Below, one piece after another: positions 49,336-57,385 of a DNA stretch of 64,000 bases. A program made the position numbers and the translations under genes. Origin of the DNA: Evansella halocellulosilytica (GTDB lineage Bacteria; Bacillota; Bacilli; Bacillales; Salisediminibacteriaceae); NCBI RefSeq assembly GCF_002335745.1, contig NZ_NIST01000001.1, positions 340,156 to 404,155 on the forward strand, written 5' to 3'. The notes beneath the pieces are model-generated. The model was not told the DNA's origin. It did no database searches and saw nothing but the letters and a program-made list of their open reading frames with translations. Positions within the stretch are counted from its first letter, which is position 1; each line of letters begins with the position of its first letter.

Positions 49336-49566
49336 TCATTTCATTCGTTTAATCACTTTTTCCATAAGCTGTTCTTCATCCAATGCGGCTACCGGACGGT
49401 CATTGACAAAGGTAAATACCTTCTTCCTTCCTGGTCCACAATAAGATTGACAGCCGATGTGTATAGTTGCATTCGGATCGAGCTTTTTTAAACGTGGAAC
49501 TAACGTCTTTATATTAGTGGCCTGGCAATCATCACAAATTCTGAACTCATTTGCCACCTTCACCAC
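49336..49566 (-). CDS. DUF1450 small four-cysteine protein
   Basis: 76 aa if started at GTG 49566; adjacent GTG codons make the start uncertain. Cysteines C11 and C14 (RICDDCQA) and C39 and C43 ([10 protein letters not shown]) resemble the cysteine pattern of thioredoxin-like [2Fe-2S] ferredoxins and of Bacillus YuzB-type DUF1450 proteins. The [21 protein letters not shown] tail fits that fold. Possible redox or metal role; no assay-based function known to me. GTGCC-GGCAC elements lie on both sides of the gene (49241 and 49598). Confidence 0.75.
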   Translation of the reverse strand: MVKVANEFRICDDCQATNIKTLVPRLKKLDPNATIHIGCQSYCGPGRKKVFTFVNDRPVAALDEEQLMEKVIKRMK

Positions 49567-49597
49567 ATCCTCTAATCATATAAATTGGAAATGTAAC

Positions 49598-49616
49598 CCA
49601 TGTGCCTGGCACATGG
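49598..49616. repeat. GTGCC-GGCAC palindrome, copy 5
   Basis: Perfect 19-base palindrome with 9-bp arms (CCATGTGCC-T-GGCACATGG) between the divergent DUF1450 and lipL genes. A degenerate relative (AGGTGCCTGACACCT) is at 49241-49255. Confidence 0.7.
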
Positions 49617-49766
49617 TAGTTTCTTGGCAGTTTTTTGCACTATCGAACATTTTACAATGGATTGCGACTATATTCAACGGTAAGGTTGTCCATTTTTTCA
49701 CCGATTATGGTATACTCGTGAAGAAAAAAATTCGAAAAACAAGTAAGAAACGAGGAGAAGTCAGTC

Positions 49767-50603
49767 GTGAAGACCATTCACTCCCCCCTTTATCGTAAAA
49801 AGTGGTCGATTCTCGATCAATCACACATTGGATTAACGATGAACCCGATGCAATCTTTTGCATATGATGATACGCTTTGCCGAATTGTTGGTGAAGAAGA
49901 GAATCTCGGTATCGCCAGGACGTGGGTTCACGACAAAACGGTCGTACTCGGTATTCAAGACAGCCGCCTTCCTCATATTAAAGAAGGAGTTCATTACTTA
50001 AAAGAGCAAGGCTATGATGTCATTGTCCGTAACTCTGGTGGACTTGCCGTCGTTCTTGACCCGGGAATATTGAACGTTACCCTTGTATTTAAAGACGGTA
50101 AACATATGTCGATTGACCGCGGATACGAATTAATGGTAGAGCTGACGAAAGCACTATTACCAGAGCTGGATGGCCTGATTAAAGACGGGGAAATTGCCGA
50201 ATCTTATTGTCCTGGTCGCTATGATTTAAGCGTTCATGGACAAAAATTTGCTGGTATTTCGCAAAGGCGAATTCGCGGTGGTGTTGCTGTACAAATTTAT
50301 TTAGCAGTTAACGGAAACGGAGCACACCGAGCGGAATTGATCAAAGACTTTTATGATCATGCTGTTAAAGGCGCACCGACAAAATATTCATATCCGCAAA
50401 TTGTTCCGAGTAAAATGGCTTCGATCGAAGAATTAACCGGAACCCATCACACGGTCGCTCAACTCGTCAGCAGCCTTTTACGTACGCTGCAATCATTCAG
50501 TGAAGAACTAGGTGTATTTGAGTTAAAAGACGATACTTGGCCTGTCTTTGAGGAAAACTTGCAGCGAATGATAAAAAGAAACGAAAAACTTAATATGACA
50601 TAA
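49767..50603 (+). CDS. lipL: LipL, octanoyl-[GcvH]:protein N-octanoyltransferase
   Basis: 278 aa from GTG 49767 after GAGGAG. Moves the octanoyl (or lipoyl) group from GcvH to E2 subunits of 2-oxoacid dehydrogenases. Belongs to the lipoate-ligase/LipB fold. Residues 86-92 (IVRNSGGLAV) form the lipoate-binding loop. The nucleophilic cysteine C148 (ESYCPGRYDL) distinguishes LipL from LipM and LplJ, and the lysine in GQKFAGISQRR is conserved. Full length. Position near pta matches ywfL in B. subtilis. No terminator I could define downstream. Confidence 0.93.
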   Translation: MKTIHSPLYRKKWSILDQSHIGLTMNPMQSFAYDDTLCRIVGEEENLGIARTWVHDKTVVLGIQDSRLPHIKEGVHYLKEQGYDVIVRNSGGLAVVLDPGILNVTLVFKDGKHMSIDRGYELMVELTKALLPELDGLIKDGEIAESYCPGRYDLSVHGQKFAGISQRRIRGGVAVQIYLAVNGNGAHRAELIKDFYDHAVKGAPTKYSYPQIVPSKMASIEELTGTHHTVAQLVSSLLRTLQSFSEELGVFELKDDTWPVFEENLQRMIKRNEKLNMT

Positions 50604-50744
50604 ACGTGTGTGTAGAAAAATAGGCGTAAACTCAAGGCGACGAAGGTTTGAATCGTGGAGCGTATGATATTCATACGTGAGTAAGAGAGAAACGAGTCAA
50701 CGCAAAAATACGAAAGCTATTTTCCCTAAACTTTTTGAACATCC

Positions 50745-50788
50745 AAAAGCTGCTGCCCGATGCAACGATGTTGCCGGACAGCAGCTTA
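50745..50788 (-). terminator. Terminator after the AAC(3)-family gene
   Basis: 13-bp stem AAGCTGCTGCCCG / CGGACAGCAGCTT with one mismatch, followed leftward by TTTTGG. Confidence 0.8.
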
Positions 50789-51595
50789 TTATTTCCCTTT
50801 CCTCTCATTTGTAAACCACAATGTTGAAAAGTCAACGGCATCCACTAGTGAAAACAAACGTGACTTTGCTTTGCCAACATCCCCTTTTACGACTTTACAT
50901 CGTTTCTCAAACTGAACCCCCATTTTTTCAAATTCGTCATCTTCATATGCTATTTCCTTATAATCGAACCAAACCCGTTTCCCATCAATGAATACAGGAG
51001 CGCTCTCCGTAACGATTTTCGGTTGTGGAGCACGATATTCTCCTAAGTGAAAACTAGTATTTGTGTCGTACCCAGTGCCAATAAATAAGACATATGCGTT
51101 ATTTTCATATAACCTTGCTAATGGAGATGCCTCCCCAAGGCCAAAATCCAGACCGTGATTATCAATTATTTCCTCCCTCTTCTTCCCCCATGCCGCAAAT
51201 GAAACTGCAGGATGATTGCTCCGTAACACATTTGGAAAAGCCCGAAAAACGTCAACAATTACTCCCATTCCATATGTCGGTGTATACGAAGGGTGAAAAG
51301 CTGGCACCGACTCCCGGATCGGCTGCCACCAGCTTTTTGGTACAGGTGGATTTTCCCACTTTTCCGGATCACTTAAGTCACCACTATGAGTTGGCATGAC
51401 AATCGTTCCATTATCTGTCACAACATCCATTAATGCTTGTACAACCGCAACTGCTCCTCCACTTGTCCAGCCTATGGAAGATAAGGAAGAGTGGACGAGA
51501 ACGACCTGCCCCTCCTGTAAACCTAAGTTTTGCAAATCGTCCTTCAATCGATTAACAGTCATTGGCATTCTTCTATTCTCTCTCATATGACTCAT
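50789..51595 (-). CDS. AAC(3)-family N-acetyltransferase
   Basis: 268 aa from ATG 51595, with GGGAG at 7-base spacing. Antibiotic_NAT superfamily: VVLVHSSLSSIGWTSGG (acetyl-CoA loop), GTIVMPTHSGDLSDP, RSNHPAVSFAAWG, LDFGLGEASPLARLYE and LFIGTGYDTNTSFHLGE. The family includes aminoglycoside 3-N-acetyltransferases, but many Bacillus members (YokD type) have other or unknown substrates. The start lies only 12 bases after the ABC-F stop codon, so the two genes form one operon behind an attenuated leader. Resistance role is inferred, not shown. Confidence 0.88.
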   Translation of the reverse strand: MSHMRENRRMPMTVNRLKDDLQNLGLQEGQVVLVHSSLSSIGWTSGGAVAVVQALMDVVTDNGTIVMPTHSGDLSDPEKWENPPVPKSWWQPIRESVPAFHPSYTPTYGMGVIVDVFRAFPNVLRSNHPAVSFAAWGKKREEIIDNHGLDFGLGEASPLARLYENNAYVLFIGTGYDTNTSFHLGEYRAPQPKIVTESAPVFIDGKRVWFDYKEIAYEDDEFEKMGVQFEKRCKVVKGDVGKAKSRLFSLVDAVDFSTLWFTNERKGK

Positions 51596-51607
51596 TCTCT
51601 AACTCCC

Positions 51608-53509
51608 CTATTGTTCGTCTTCAAGTAGCGATTCTAAACATTGATAAAGTTCCTCTCGCTCAAGTTCACGCAACTCTTTCTCTTTTTGTAATTGTTGCAG
51701 ATGATCAACGTTTCCTTCGACCATCATCTGTTCCTCGATTTGATGAATGGCATTTTCAATGTTGCTGACATCATTTTCTATGCTTGAAATTGACCTTTCC
51801 GATATTTTCTCTACAGTCGCAACTTTCTCTTTCGGATTTGACTTCCTTTTGCTATGTTGCTGATCTGAACGCTCTTCTTTTCCTTCGTTCATCTTCATTT
51901 TTGCGTAATCATAATTCCCGTTAAAAAAATTGAGTGTTTTATCGGCGAGCCAAAACACTTGCTGAAATAATTTATTAATAAAGTAACGATCATGGGATAC
52001 AGCTAAAATCGTTCCATTATACTCCTCTAACGCCTCTTCTAATACTTCCCTCGAATCAATGTCTAAATGATTGGTCGGTTCGTCTAGGATTAGTAAATTG
52101 ATGTCTTGATACATCAGTTGAGCTAACCGAAGCCTCATTCGTTCTCCACCACTCAACTGGTGAAGCTTCTTAAATACAGCAGCACCAAAAAACAAAAATT
52201 TTGCTAATATTGGCCTTGCATCTGCTTCAGACACGTTCACTTCATCTCTAAATGCTTCAAGAATACTTTTGTTCGTATCCTCAGAGGAGTAGACATGTTG
52301 AGCAAGATAGCCTACTTTTACTTGGCTTCCTAGTTTTATCGTTCCTTCTGTTACCTCTTCTTCGTTTAAAAGCATCTTTAGAAATGTTGATTTTCCTGAA
52401 CCGTTATCGCCAATTAAAACAGCACGATCTTGATGACGAATGTGCATGTTGACATGAGAAAATAAGTTCCGTTGTCCAAAAGTCTTCGAGACATTATCTA
52501 CAACGATTGCATCTGTTCCACTGCGGCTTGCTGCTTTTAATTCTATATTCATTTTCTTTCTGTTCAGCAGAGGCCGTTCTATTTTTTCCATACGCTCAAG
52601 TGCCCTCTCCATATTCCTTGCTCGTTTGTGCAAGCCTTCATTAGGTGGATTCGCACGATTTGCCCAATCCTTTAAACGCTTGATTGTCTCTCGCATCTTC
52701 TTTATTTTCTTTTGCTGTTCTTCATATTTTTGAAATTCGTTTAAGAGCAGCCTCTCTTTTTCCTTTATAAAGTTAGAATAATTCATGTGATAAGACGTCA
52801 ACTCACCGTCTTCTAAATCAAAAATTTTGTTTACAACCTCATCTAAAAAATAACGGTCATGAGAGATAAGCAGAACTGTACCTGGAAAATCACGAATAAA
52901 TTTCCCTAGCCACTCGACTGCTCGAATATCAAGGTGGTTCGTCGGTTCATCAAGAAGCAGTAAATCAGGCTTCTTTAACAGTAAAACGCCTAACCCTACT
53001 TTTGTTTTTTCACCGCCGCTTAAACCGTCAAATGGTTTCTGAAGAAATGTTGTTATATTTAACCCACTTGCAATCCGCTCGATATTTGCCTCTATTTCAT
53101 AGCCATGACCGTTCGAAAATTGTTCTTGCTTTTCTCCATATAATTCAACAAGCTTCGTCAATTCGTCAGGGTTCGATTCTCTGCTAATTTTCTGCTCAAT
53201 TTCCTCCATTTCATTTTCGATCATAATCAGCTTCTCGTATGCTGTTTTTAATACGTCGACCGTCTTCACCTCTTTCGGAAAACGAGGTAGCTGCTCTAAA
53301 TAACCAACTGTCGTACCTTTTTTCCAATGAATATTACCTGAATCAGGATGTTCTTGTCCTGAAATGATTTTTAACAAAGTCGTCTTCCCGCTTCCATTTC
53401 GGCCGACAATTCCAATACGGTCGTGTTCAGATACTTCAAAGGTAACTCCTTCTAGTACAGGATCACCACCATACATTTTGGATAGATTTTTTCCGCTGCA
53501 TGCAATCAT
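51608..53509 (-). CDS. ABC-F family ATPase (ribosome-associated, possibly resistance type)
   Basis: 633 aa with two ABC domains and no membrane part. First Walker A GIVGRNGSGKTTLL (about 34-47), signature LSGGEKTKV and DEPTNHLDIRAVEWL. The interdomain linker (about 250-310), rich in Lys/Arg and Glu, is the ribosome-contacting P-site tip. Second Walker A LIGDNGSGKSTFL, LSGGERMRL, DEPTNHLDIDSREVL. The C-terminal coiled coil (about 560-630, SSIENDVSNIENAIHQIEEQ) is typical of the YfmR/YdiF size class. ABC-F proteins displace antibiotics from, or rescue, stalled ribosomes. The upstream leader peptide and terminators suggest drug-induced expression, as for known resistance ABC-Fs. Confidence 0.92.
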   Translation of the reverse strand: MIACSGKNLSKMYGGDPVLEGVTFEVSEHDRIGIVGRNGSGKTTLLKIISGQEHPDSGNIHWKKGTTVGYLEQLPRFPKEVKTVDVLKTAYEKLIMIENEMEEIEQKISRESNPDELTKLVELYGEKQEQFSNGHGYEIEANIERIASGLNITTFLQKPFDGLSGGEKTKVGLGVLLLKKPDLLLLDEPTNHLDIRAVEWLGKFIRDFPGTVLLISHDRYFLDEVVNKIFDLEDGELTSYHMNYSNFIKEKERLLLNEFQKYEEQQKKIKKMRETIKRLKDWANRANPPNEGLHKRARNMERALERMEKIERPLLNRKKMNIELKAASRSGTDAIVVDNVSKTFGQRNLFSHVNMHIRHQDRAVLIGDNGSGKSTFLKMLLNEEEVTEGTIKLGSQVKVGYLAQHVYSSEDTNKSILEAFRDEVNVSEADARPILAKFLFFGAAVFKKLHQLSGGERMRLRLAQLMYQDINLLILDEPTNHLDIDSREVLEEALEEYNGTILAVSHDRYFINKLFQQVFWLADKTLNFFNGNYDYAKMKMNEGKEERSDQQHSKRKSNPKEKVATVEKISERSISSIENDVSNIENAIHQIEEQMMVEGNVDHLQQLQKEKELRELEREELYQCLESLLEDEQ

Positions 53510-53555
53510 AGTAGAACGTCCTCCTTATATTTACATGTTCTATTTTTCAGAGCGC

Positions 53556-53588
53556 AAAAAAGACCATAAGGAAGCTCTCCTCATGGTC
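53556..53588 (-). terminator. ABC-F leader terminator T2
   Basis: Minus-strand hairpin GACCATGAGGA / TCCTTATGGTC followed by six U. Its loop-side sequence GGAGAGCT (plus-strand 53573-53580) is complementary to the 3' arm of T1. Confidence 0.75.
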
Positions 53589-53636
53589 CCATGAACTTTA
53601 CGCATTTAGATGTTAAGAAGTTCAAAAAAAGCAAAC

Positions 53637-53661
53637 AAAAAGGAGAGCTAAGAAGCTCCCC
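53637..53661 (-). terminator. ABC-F leader terminator T1
   Basis: Minus-strand hairpin GGGGAGCU-ucuu-AGCUCUCC followed by five U, starting 12 bases after the leader peptide stop. The flanking sequences 53665-53672 and 53599-53606 are perfect 8-base complements and can enclose T1 in a longer helix. Confidence 0.75.
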
Positions 53662-53673
53662 CTGAATGCGTAC

Positions 53674-53835
53674 TTAAAATTGGGATAGAGATGTCCTCGC
53701 TGTTTTTACATTTATGAAGTTGCTAAAAAAGGACACACTTGTCCCTTGGACAGCAACACCAGAAAAAACAGCACGAACAATGTATAAGTACGTTATAAAT
53801 CTGCTTCGTGCTAAATTAAAAACTGATTGAGTCAT
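53674..53835 (-). CDS. Leader peptide upstream of the ABC-F gene
   Basis: 53 aa starting MTQSVFNLARSRF at ATG 53835, with GGAGG nine bases upstream; an in-frame ATG 24 bases earlier lacks an RBS. It is basic and hydrophobic (FITYLYIVRAVFSGVAV) and has no family I recognise. It ends 12 bases before terminator T1, the layout expected for ribosome-mediated attenuation: a stalled or slowed ribosome on this frame would change the folding of T1 and T2 and allow transcription of the ABC-F and AAC(3) genes. Whether it is translated is not proven. Confidence 0.6.
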   Translation of the reverse strand: MTQSVFNLARSRFITYLYIVRAVFSGVAVQGTSVSFFSNFINVKTARTSLSQF

Positions 53836-53930
53836 CTCTACCCACCTCCGTTCTACCATGTGTTACATGTTATCATAGTAAATCCTTTCCATTTTGTCAA
53901 TTGGTCATGACGTAGAAAAATAAAAAAGCA

Positions 53931-53956
53931 GCCCTCACCAATTAGTTGGTGAGAGC
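53931..53956 (-). terminator. Terminator after pta
   Basis: Stem GCCCTCACCAA / TTGGTGAGAGC with 4-base loop; leftward transcript ends TGCTTTTTTATTTTT. Confidence 0.85.
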
Positions 53957-54072
53957 CATTTTCAGATATTTATATTCGCGTTGATTGTTTAAAAATACAC
54001 TTGTTTTCATTCGTAGTGTCCTCTTTGCCGCGGGCAAGGCTTCAGTTAATATGGGGAAAATCGATCCGGTGG

Positions 54073-55050
54073 TTAACCTTCTATACCTTGCATCGCTGTA
54101 ATTAAGGCAAGCTTGTACACATCTTCTACGTTACAGCCTCGCGAGAGATCATTAACCGGCTTATTCAAACCTTGTAAAATGGGGCCAATAGCTTCAAACT
54201 CCCCTAAACGTTGAGCAATTTTATATCCGATGTTTCCAGCTTCGAGACTTGGAAAAACAAATACGTTTGCTTCCCCTTTTAACGGAGAATCTGGTGCCTT
54301 TTTTGCTGCAACGGATGGAACGAAAGCTGCATCAAATTGAAACTCTCCATCTAAAACTAATTCTGGGGCTTTTTCATTGGCAATCTTCGTTGCTTCTACA
54401 ACTTTTTCTGTTTCTGGACTAACTGCAGACCCTTTTGTTGAAAAGCTGAGCATCGCTACTTTCGGATCAATATCGAAAACTTTCGCTGTTTTGGCAGCTT
54501 CAATAGCTGTTTCCGCAAGATCGTTGCTATCTGGAGCAATGTTAATCGCACAATCACCGAAAATATAACGCTGATCACCTTTCACCATGACAAAAACGCC
54601 AGACGTTTTCTTTACGCCTTCTTTCGTCTTAATAATTTGCAAAGCTGGGCGGACTGTATCACCAGTAGAATGAGCCGCTCCGCTCACAAGACCTGCCGCT
54701 TTTCCAACGTGGACGAGCATCGTTCCAAAGTAATTCGGTGTTTTTAAAATCTTACGCGCGTCTTCTGCTGTCGCTTTTCCATTTCGACGTTCAACAAACG
54801 CTTCAACAAGCTCTTCAAAATCTGCGTAAGTGTCAGGGTCATAAATATCTACCCCTGCTACATCAAGTTGTAATTCATTTGCTTTTGCTTGAATGTCTGT
54901 TTCACTGCCAACAAGAATTGGGTTTAAAATCCCTTCTCGTTTCAGACGGACTGTCGCTTCCAATATTCGTTCATCTGTACCTTCTGGGAACACAATCGAC
55001 GGATTGTTTTGTTTTACTTTATCAGCAATTGCTGTGAACATATCACTCAC
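54073..55050 (-). CDS. pta: Phosphate acetyltransferase
   Basis: 325 aa from GTG 55050, with GGAGG at 7-base spacing. Interconverts acetyl-CoA and acetyl phosphate. The short Pta form without the N-terminal DRTGG/CobB domain: FPEGTDERILEATVRL, AGLVSGAAHSTGDTVRPALQ, FGDCAINIAPDSNDLAETA, GPILQGLNKPVNDLSRGC. It supplies acetyl phosphate for acetate overflow, and consumes acetyl-CoA made by the nearby beta-oxidation genes. No clear cre box found upstream. Divergent from the fadH-like gene, with palindrome copy 4 between. Confidence 0.97.
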   Translation of the reverse strand: MSDMFTAIADKVKQNNPSIVFPEGTDERILEATVRLKREGILNPILVGSETDIQAKANELQLDVAGVDIYDPDTYADFEELVEAFVERRNGKATAEDARKILKTPNYFGTMLVHVGKAAGLVSGAAHSTGDTVRPALQIIKTKEGVKKTSGVFVMVKGDQRYIFGDCAINIAPDSNDLAETAIEAAKTAKVFDIDPKVAMLSFSTKGSAVSPETEKVVEATKIANEKAPELVLDGEFQFDAAFVPSVAAKKAPDSPLKGEANVFVFPSLEAGNIGYKIAQRLGEFEAIGPILQGLNKPVNDLSRGCNVEDVYKLALITAMQGIEG

Positions 55051-55241
55051 AAAAATTCCTCCTTTAGTTAATCAATACCCGTTACTATTGATAAGGATAC
55101 TCCTTCTAAACGAAAAAATAAATCGAACAGACATGATATGAACAAAGTTTAAATTTTCTGAATGTACACTCTTTCACATACTGCCGAATCCCTTCTGCCA
55201 CAAGCGCCCAAACAACATCATCAACTAACCATTATTTAGTA

Positions 55242-55288
55242 ATATCCAATATCATCCAGGTGCCAGGCACCTGGATGATATTGGATAT
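55242..55288. repeat. GTGCC-GGCAC palindrome, copy 4
   Basis: Perfect 47-base palindrome, 23-bp arms around A55265. Core identical to copy 3 (CAGGTGCC-A-GGCACCTG), outer arms (ATATCCAATATCATC and complement) entirely different. It sits between divergent promoters of pta and the fadH-like gene, so it is not a transcription terminator for either. Confidence 0.9.
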
Positions 55289-55343
55289 CGACGGATATTC
55301 ACGGGTTCGGACATGTGTTTCATCAGAATTTTCGTACTTTTCA

Positions 55344-55390
55344 TTGCAACGCTATGACGTATCCGATTATAATGAATGAATAATCAGTCA
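55344..55390 (+). promoter_or_regulatory. Promoter and FadR-type operator of the fadH-like operon
   Basis: -35 TTGCAA (55344-55349), 18-base spacer, -10 TATAAT (55368-55373), directly followed by TGAATGA-ATAA-TCAGTCA (55373-55390). The latter matches the FadR consensus TGAATGAnTAnTCATTCA with one arm mismatch and covers the expected start site. It indicates acyl-CoA-responsive repression. Confidence 0.75.
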
Positions 55391-55447
55391 TTTTTAGATT
55401 ATTTTGACGTCACCACTTTCATTTATGCAATTAAAGGGGGAAAAGTC

Positions 55448-57376
55448 ATGGGTTGTGAAGCGATATTTCAACAGGCAACAGTGAAGTCTTTAACGATGAA
55501 AAGCCGTATTATCATGGGATCTATGCATGTAGGATTAGAAGGTCTAGAGAATGGTGTAGAGAAGTTGACCGAATTTTATAAAGCGAGGGCGAGACACCAC
55601 GTCGGCTTAATCGTTACAGGAGGTGCTGCAGTGAACCCTGAAGGAAGCGGCGGCACAGATTTTATGACGATATACGAAGAAGAAGATATTGAACGATGGA
55701 AACCGTTAACTTCAGGTGTTCATGATGAAGGCGGTGCAATTGCACTGCAGCTTTTTCATGCAGGAAGATATGCATATAAAGCTTTAACAGGATATGATCC
55801 TGTCGCACCTTCTCCGATTCAGTCGCCAATTAATCCTGATCAGCCAATTGAAATGACAGAAGAGGATATTCAACGAACGATTCAAGATTTTGCTGAAGGG
55901 GCTAGGCGAGCGAAAGAAGCTGGCTTCGATGCCGTCGAGATCATGGGATCAGAAGGATACTTAATTAATGAATTTACATCGCCAGTGACAAACAAAAGGA
56001 CAGATCAATGGGGTGGTAGCTTTGAACGGAGAATTTCCTTCTCCCTTCTCATTACTGAAGCAGTACGTAAAGCTGTCGGAGAAAACTTTCCGATTTTATT
56101 CCGTATGTCAGGGTTAGATTTAATTGAAAACAGTACGACTGAAGAAGAAACGATTCAATGGGCACAAGCACTGGAAAAAGCAGGTGCTGATGTCTTAAAT
56201 GTCGGAATCGGCTGGCATGAGTCAAGAGTACCTACTATTTCAATGAAAGTTCCAAGATTAAAGTTTGTCCCTGTTGCAGAAAACATTCGGAGAAATGTCT
56301 CAATACCAGTCATTGCAAGTAACCGGATCAATGATCCAAAAGATGCTGAAGCTGTTTTACAGAAAGGAACAGTTGATTTTGTTTCAATGGCACGCCCCTT
56401 TTTAGCGGATGAAAAGATCTTAACGAAAGCTTATGAGGAGCGATTTGAGGAGATTAATACGTGCATCGCCTGTAATCAAGCATGTTTAGACCATGTTTTT
56501 GAAGGGAAGCACGCCTCTTGTCTTGTAAATCCAGTTGCAGGAAGAGAAACGGAGCTGAAAATCGTCCCAACCTTTCATCCAAAAAATGTTCTTATCGTCG
56601 GCGCTGGCCCTGCCGGTTTAGAAGTTGCAAAAGTCGCTGCCGAGCGTGGTCACAATGTAACAATTATTGATGAAAAAAACGAAGTTGGCGGACAGTTAAA
56701 TTATTCGAAGCGAATCCCTGGTAAACAGGAGTTTTATGAGACGTTGCGTTATTATGAAGTTCAACTTGAATTACTCGGTGTTACGGTCCTTTTAAATAAG
56801 AAAGTTGATGAACACGATCCAATCATTAAACAATCAGATGAAATCATTTTAGCGACAGGAATTGTCCCTCGAACTCCGGATATTGAAGGAATCAAATCTT
56901 CAAATGTTACCTCCTACAGGGACGTATTTGAAGGGAAAGCAGAACTAGGCAAGAAAGTCACCATCATTGGCGGGGGCGGAATTGCTTGCGACTTAGCTCT
57001 TTATTTACACAGTAAGGGAATTCACGATATCACACTTCTTCAAAGGAGCAAGTCGTTTGCTCGCGGCATTGGCAAAACGACGCGGTGGGCAACCATTATG
57101 GAAGTACGACAAAAAGGGATTCAAATGATTGGCGGTATTGATCGCTACAAACAAATTGACGGTTCAACGATTACTTATTTGAAGGACGGAAATGAACATC
57201 ACCTTTCTGCTGATTCTATCGTACTTGCAGCTGGGCAGCTTGTAAATAACCGCTTAGCGGAAAAGCTCGAAGAAAAAGGTCATAATGTCCATATTATCGG
57301 TGGAGCAAAGCATGCTCTCGGTTTAGATGCCAAGCGGGCAATATACGATGGCACCATTATCGGCAGAGAAATTTAA
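55448..57376 (+). CDS. 2,4-dienoyl-CoA reductase-like NADH:flavin oxidoreductase (FadH type)
   Basis: 642 aa from ATG 55448, with AAAGGGGG upstream; the longer frame from 55376 would run through the operator and is rejected. Old-yellow-enzyme TIM barrel (about 1-330, FMN; ALQLFHAGRYA, FDAVEIMGSEGYLINEF). Then a [4Fe-4S] cluster CIACNQACLD with first Cys at about 339 and SCLVNP. C-terminal FAD (VLIVGAGPAGLEVAK) and NAD(P) (VTIIGGGGIACDLAL) folds follow. The cluster sequence closely matches E. coli FadH, which reduces dienoyl-CoA during breakdown of unsaturated fatty acids. FadR-type operator upstream and a crotonase ten bases downstream support this role. Confidence 0.88.
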   Translation: MGCEAIFQQATVKSLTMKSRIIMGSMHVGLEGLENGVEKLTEFYKARARHHVGLIVTGGAAVNPEGSGGTDFMTIYEEEDIERWKPLTSGVHDEGGAIALQLFHAGRYAYKALTGYDPVAPSPIQSPINPDQPIEMTEEDIQRTIQDFAEGARRAKEAGFDAVEIMGSEGYLINEFTSPVTNKRTDQWGGSFERRISFSLLITEAVRKAVGENFPILFRMSGLDLIENSTTEEETIQWAQALEKAGADVLNVGIGWHESRVPTISMKVPRLKFVPVAENIRRNVSIPVIASNRINDPKDAEAVLQKGTVDFVSMARPFLADEKILTKAYEERFEEINTCIACNQACLDHVFEGKHASCLVNPVAGRETELKIVPTFHPKNVLIVGAGPAGLEVAKVAAERGHNVTIIDEKNEVGGQLNYSKRIPGKQEFYETLRYYEVQLELLGVTVLLNKKVDEHDPIIKQSDEIILATGIVPRTPDIEGIKSSNVTSYRDVFEGKAELGKKVTIIGGGGIACDLALYLHSKGIHDITLLQRSKSFARGIGKTTRWATIMEVRQKGIQMIGGIDRYKQIDGSTITYLKDGNEHHLSADSIVLAAGQLVNNRLAEKLEEKGHNVHIIGGAKHALGLDAKRAIYDGTIIGREI

Positions 57377-57385
57377 AGGAGGCAA

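Noticed and set aside
55376-55447. N-terminal extension of the FadH-like protein
   Set aside because: The extra residues run through the FadR-type operator and the expected transcription start; AAAGGGGG precedes ATG 55448.
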